This document shows positions 58,838 to 64,000 of a stretch of DNA of 64,000 bases, in pieces. The position numbers were made by a program, and so were the translations under genes. Below the pieces are notes generated by a model. The model worked only from the letters and a program-made list of their open reading frames with translations, ran no database searches and was not told where the DNA came from. The DNA is from Palaemon carinicauda (lineage: Eukaryota; Arthropoda; Malacostraca; Decapoda; Palaemonidae). Position 1 is the first letter of the stretch; every line of letters begins with the position of its first letter. The DNA is taken from the NCBI RefSeq assembly GCF_036898095.1, contig NC_090739.1:63451130-63515129 (forward strand). Direction: 5' to 3'.

Positions 58838-60207
58838 TATAGAGAAAGTGGTTTAAAGCTAAATTTTGTCGTACATTTATAAGAAGTATATGATTTTGAA
58901 CTACAAAGATATTTCTGTCAAGTGCTACTGCTTTGGTCTAGTATATTATGATTTATGTATATCACAGTTTGTTATTTAAATTCAGTATTACATTAGAATC
59001 GTGTACACCTGTCCCAGTATTGTGTTGTGATCATCAGGGAACATAGACTACAATTGACTGAACAGGTTAGTGTTACCAAAAGAACATTTAATGGTAAACA
59101 AGTGGAATCTGCCTGTGCTGTGCTGTGACTATATCATGTTTTCTAATCCAGTGATCTGCAAAACCACACGATAGAGCAAAACAAAAAATAGATTTGAAGC
59201 TGGTTGGAGAATGTTCTGGTTTAGAGTAAATGACCATGCACTTACTGATACGGAATTATTCTGTTACTTCTACATTTTGTTTTTTACAAGTTTTACATAC
59301 TGGCAGAGAAATGGTTGCCTGTGACAAAGCCTTCGATTGATATCAGATTAGTCAAACAGTTTGCCTTTTCTTGTTTGAAACTTGTACAAACTTGTCACTA
59401 CATCAGGTATGGATCCAGGTCTCTGCTGGACATGTTTGTAGTATGGTGCCCTCAGATCAAGTGCATATAGTACTTGAAAAGATAGAGTAGGTCAAATTTA
59501 TAAGTAATATTTAAGATGCAAAAATTTTGTATATATATATTGTATACATGTCATGAGGGTAATAATATCAGGAAAAGAAGCTGTTGTTGATCCACTCTAA
59601 AGATACATATGATTAGACTAATTGTAAATTTATATTAACTAATTGCATGATATTGTTCAAAATGAAGTCATACTAAAGCATTATGATGTTAACAATGTAC
59701 TTTTCATAGAAAACAAATTAGTGTTTACCTGTACAATAAAATATTTGTACTGGTATATATATCATATCTCTCTCTCTTTTACAAAAATTATGATGACCAG
59801 AATACTCTTGAGAGGTTGAAATGAAAAGGGGGGTCTAATTTTGATTTTTAATCACAAATATTGTGTTATCGTCTGAATAAGGATTGTTTATTTATTATTT
59901 ATCTTTCTTTATACCTATACTAATTTCATATCAACCTGAAAATAAGTATGAAGTGGAACGGTAAACTCTTGTTTTTGAGCTGCCGTATGTAGAGGGGATA
60001 GTCGATCACCTACGGTGTGCTGTAGAGCAGCTTTGAAAATTTAATGCAGCAATTAACCATTGAAAATCTAATGTAACATCTTACCATCGCCATCTGCAGT
60101 GCTTTCTGCCTCTTACTTTTTTTTCAGATCGCTTTGAAACTTTACAATAGCTTGAACTTTTTCCTGTTTCAACTTTCACCCCTCACTTAAAACAAAATGT
60201 CTTGTGC
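58838..60207 (+). other. SENP 3' UTR and flank
   Basis: No coding region is seen here. AATAAA occurs at 59735-59740, about 900 bp after the stop codon, and is a plausible polyadenylation signal. A second lies at 60372. The DNA is AT-rich and single copy as far as can be judged. The transcript end cannot be fixed from sequence. Confidence 0.5.
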
Positions 60208-61855
60208 CAGGTCTCTCAAGTACCAACATTGTTTCCTTAGTACCTGCAGTTTAATTATAATTAGAGAAAATGTCAGGTTTTTAAAAAAAAAAGGAGGTGC
60301 ATAAGAAGACATTCTTGTTCAATAAATAAGTACAGTATAAAATTTACATGCTTTCATGTTTACCGATGTGCAATAAATTTATTTGATAATGAATAGTCCT
60401 ATACAAATGCAAATAGCTTAGGTAAAAAAAGTGATACTGAGGACCCCTTTGCCTATCTTGAATGTTCTGGTTAATTCTTGTGTCCTTCAAGGTTGAATGC
60501 AATGATCTTGAAACAATTTCTGTGGAAATATAATTTTTTTTTGTCCAGGCTCTGATAAGATTGCCTGTGTGTCAATAAGAGCCTTTGAAAATACATTTCC
60601 AAGGTAAAAAGGAAAAAAAGATTACTGAAAGATATTTTAGTTTTCATTAAATTCCTAATTTTGTCAAACTGGTAAATAAAATATGAATTTGAAGCTCTTC
60701 CACACTGTTACGTACGAAGCCCTAAAGAATAGTAGTACAGGTAGAGTTTGTATGCATTGAATTAATGTGTTTTTGTTTCTGTTACTGTAATTAGGAAGTT
60801 TATTTTATTTCGCTGTTATAAATATGAGTTAAGACCCTTTCATTAACAGTCAATTTAGTTATGGATCTGAACTTATGTTTATTTTCTATCATATAAATAT
60901 TACACGCCAAGTACTTAAAAGATCCCCTGAGGGTTTGAAATAAAGTATATGAAATACCTTGTCTTAATTTCAATTATGCAACATCGTCTTTGTACAATTT
61001 TTTCTTTTCATACAGTATTGGTCAGAGGTATAATCAATAATAGAAAGACATCTGGAGTACCAGTGGTTAGGTGTAAAGGGGTTCAGCATGAAAAGGAAAA
61101 GAATTTTATATATTTGATAAGTGCTATTAATCAACAAGTTCCCTCCTACGTACACCATAATTTTCTTGGATCCATATCTGTTTTAGTAACAAGACCTTCT
61201 TGTAGCTTGATAACTTATAATCTGGTTAACTTTGCTCTTTTGTACCAGTATGTAGATGCAAAATAAATGTATACTATAGACTTTGATATTTTTATCCTTT
61301 TGTTGGATTATCTGAAGTCCTACTGTATTACACAAACTCAGAGCAAGTCAGGTTGCTATATAGAGTTGCTTTGTTACAAGGATTATAGATTAGATTTTTT
61401 CATTCATCAAAAATATTGTAATTCTTTGTCCTTTTTACAATTATATAGCACCTCAACAGACCTAATCTAATCACTGTAGCAGGTTGTGCCATCAGTGCAT
61501 GCTGTATTTGAGGGTCTTTGCAGTGTACATTCAGCCCCCTAGCTCCGTTTGCTGTACAGAACTATGTTTGTTCCACTTTATCTCAATTCCCACTTCCCCA
61601 CTTCCTTTCTTTTACAGTATTAACTTTTATTTCAGTGTAACTGCATGGTTTTCCCTACTGAATGGCCTCAAAGGCCCCCAGGTCTCTCAAGTACCAAAAT
61701 ATTTTCCTCAGTAATTTATATGATGAAAATGTCAGGATTTTCTTGCAAACATGGAGGTGCATAAGAAGACATTCTTGTTCATTAAATAAGTATATTTACC
61801 GATGTGCAATAAATTTATTAGATAATGGATAGTCCTGTACAAATGCTAATGGCTA
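60208..61855. repeat. Direct duplication of a 3'-flanking block (60208-60418 and 61678-61855)
   Basis: The two blocks share CCAGGTCTCTCAAGTACCAA, GGAGGTGCATAAGAAGACAT, TCTTGTTCA-TAAATAAGTA, ACCGATGTGCAATAAATTTA and GATAATG-ATAGTCCT. They are spaced about 1.47 kb apart in the same orientation, with about 30 bp missing from the second. Each carries an AATAAA in the same place. No ORF lies in them. The DNA between them is AT-rich without recognised features. Confidence 0.88.
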
Positions 61856-63053
61856 TATTGCTCAAATTCTTACATGTAATCCATCTACTCTATTACTTTA
61901 CAATATGTACAATAAGTGTTTGCTCAGAGTTTCCCAGGTTACTACAGTAGAAAGTGATATCACCTAATGACTAGGAACTATTTTCTAACTTGTCACTTTT
62001 CAAACATTCTGCAGAGATATAGCAGGTCACATTTGTTATCTATTTTTACAGTAAACATTGATGATTTCATTTATTTAATAAGTGAGTTTTGGTGTTTACT
62101 TTTTGTTTGATATGTTTTCTATTACTGTACTTAGTAATACTTGAGTTGTTTACTGTTGTGATTTCTCCATTTGTCTTTGTCATTCTTCTCTCTAACCTGT
62201 TTGTGATTATTTGCAATGATATACAGTACAGTAATTGTTAAATCACTAGTTGTTTCCCTGTTGATGTAAAATTTATCTATAAATATCAAGTAATCTACTC
62301 AGATGTTAAATTAGTGATTATGGTAAAATAACTGAAAAGAAATTGTTATAAATGTTAACGGTCTATATTGTAATAATGACGAAGGATGTTATATTGTGAA
62401 TAGCTTTGGAGTAGCGGAACATGTAAAATTATTGTTGCACATTATTTTATCCTCAACAATGATAATTATTGAATATCAGGAGTAACATTATTACTCTAAT
62501 TGTACACTTTGTATATTGTATAGGTAGAATCAGCTCTTCATTGTTGCTGGTCACAGCTGGCTGGTTATATGTACTGTGCATGATTAACATGAAAGATGAA
62601 ATCTTTGCCTAGCAATATCTCTCAGCATTTTTTTACTATTCAATGTTTTTCATCCAATGTAAATACATATTTTTTATTGGAGAAAGATGATAAACCTAAA
62701 TAACTAAGAACCCAAAAATTGGTAACATTTTATTTCTTTTTATGTATATTTTCTCCAAAATTTTATTTTTCTGTGCAAAAATGAACATTAGTATGAATTT
62801 TTTTATTACCTTATGACAAAAGAATATATATTTCTCTGTTCATACATCTAAAGTTTACATTCACTGCAATTTTTTTTAATACTGTAATATTTGTTATTTC
62901 TATGAATCTCAGCCACTAGTTTATCTCTCAAAACCATTACCAAGATTAATGTAGGTGCTAGTACATCTAAGGACAACACGAGTCCTCTGTGGGTCATCAG
63001 TTATGCCTTTTCAAATGGTACAAAAACCGAGAAATCAGCTGATTTTCTTACAG
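61856..63053 (+). other. Intergenic or downstream sequence
   Basis: AT-rich with several TACTGTA words. No gene or repeat was recognised. Confidence 0.6.
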
Positions 63054-63134
63054 CTCACCCTTGTGGTACAGGAAAATGAGGAAGAGGAAAACTCAGATAT
63101 AGACAATGAAAGTGAAGAAGTATTGCCTCGTTAG
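63054..63134 (+). CDS. Possible terminal exon, acidic tail (weak)
   Basis: An acceptor-like TTTTCTTACAG is followed by 26 codons and TAG: LTLVVQENEEEENSDIDNES then EEVLPR. The acidic composition and good acceptor are suggestive. There is no upstream exon to join, and the SENP frame already ends at 58837. It could be part of a downstream gene, an old transposase tail, or chance. Confidence 0.25.
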   Translation, partial: LTLVVQENEEEENSDIDNESEEVLPR

Positions 63135-63841
63135 TCTTTGCATTAACTTATTTCTTAGGTACGTATACCCTAATAAATTGATTACGGTGAGTTCTGAAGT
63201 TTCTTATTCTACCAAATCTGAAAAAGTTTCTACTTCCTAGACAGTTTACACACTTCAAGTAACTCTCCAACTTTGTTATGGATAGATTTAAAAAATTGTT
63301 ATCTTGGATTCAGAAGAAGGCTGGCAATTCAGGTTCACATTTAGTACTTAGACTCTTTAACACAGATGTGCCAATTTCTATAAGACTACAGTAATCAATT
63401 ACCGGACCATGTCTTGGAATGAGATGATGTAGCCAGTCTTGACCCTAATCCACATTTTTGTTGGTTATCTCAAGTTTTGCCAACTTTTACCCTTGGTCTT
63501 TTTAGGGTTACCTAGTCCTTCCTGGTGAGGGTTGTTCTGCTGGGCAGGCCTTCGTTTGGGCTAGGCAGCACCTCATTGGATGGCCATTGGTCACTTTTCT
63601 AGCCTGTGAGCAGCTATCCCAATTGGTTCTAGTCCATCCATTGTTGTAAAGTTAATAGGATTTCAGTCTTCGCCTTGCATCAGGCCTGATGATTGTGGAG
63701 TGGATGCCTAGGGTCATTAATTTGTTTATTCTTTTCAGTTTTTACTAGCGCTTCTTGTCAGATATGAGGTGGTGGGATATCGGCTATACATTAAGTTGTA
63801 GCCTATAACATTAATATTTATAAGAAAAGATAAGTCTAATA

Positions 63842-64000
63842 TTTAACATGACCTCCATCATTGTCAATCATGCCTCTTGGCCATTTTGATATTGAATCTA
63901 CAGTACTAACGTTTGACAAAAATTATTTCATCCCTCAATCTCAGTCTTAATGATTCCCATACTGATTTAGGTCAGGAGATTTTGCAGATCAGTCTACTGT
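63842..64000 (-). pseudogene. Tc1/mariner transposase C-terminus relic, runs off the window
   Basis: Read on the minus strand from the right edge: VDWSAKSPDLNQYG, corresponding to the W-A-SPDLNPIEN block that holds the last catalytic acidic residue. After stops, KWPRGMIDNDGGHVKY corresponds to the usual ending MPRR---VI-A-GGHTKY. Several stops and losses lie between. The rest would be beyond position 64000. Confidence 0.75.

Overview
The window is eukaryotic, most likely from a decapod crustacean. The evidence is long AT-rich introns with canonical GT-AG sites, long (GA)n/(CT)n microsatellites, one dispersed repeat I know from decapod sequence, and very heavy loading with DIRS-type tyrosine-recombinase retrotransposons. 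The species cannot be named from the sequence alone.

One host gene is clear. It is a plus-strand SUMO (sentrin) protease of the SENP1/SENP2/Ulp1 group. Twelve exons were found between 7998 and 58837, encoding about 586 residues. The last five exons form the complete C48 cysteine-protease domain with His, Asp and Cys in place. Exon phases agree everywhere except between 8848 and 20144, where at least one exon is missing from my model. The 5' end, including the start codon, was not found. The 3' UTR and downstream DNA follow from 58838.

Nearly everything else is transposon, and almost all of it lies in the introns of this gene. I recognise three DIRS lineages by reverse transcriptase, RNase H, methyltransferase-like and tyrosine-recombinase segments, by inverted terminal repeats (ITRs), and by an internal complementary region (ICR) matching both element ends. 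Lineage A has three near-full-length copies (23087-29515, 30467-37473, 51816-58396). Lineage B has a right end at 1-684, a body at 685-6870, stacked right ends at 6870-7932, relics at 9370-11870 and 47010-49390, and one long copy (30093-43913) split by the second A copy. Lineage C has one minus-strand copy (12127-19606).

Other repeats are two non-LTR retrotransposon fragments (18050-19118 and 50655-51250, both minus), the decapod repeat (10841-11515), a 197-bp hAT-type MITE with a perfect 8-bp target duplication (53606-53802), a Tc1/mariner relic at the right edge, several microsatellites, and a duplicated 3'-flanking block (60208/61678).

Layout: 1-7932 stacked DIRS remains; 7998-8848 two SENP exons; 8849-20143 intron with B relics and element C; 20144-22905 six exons; 22906-44628 a 21.7-kb intron with A2 and B5/A3; 44629-45406 two protease exons; 45407-50000 intron with an old B relic; 50001-50087 exon; 50088-58678 intron with a LINE fragment and A4; 58679-58837 last exon; then 3' flank. 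No transposon copy has uninterrupted ORFs, so all look immobile by themselves. The protease exons look intact.
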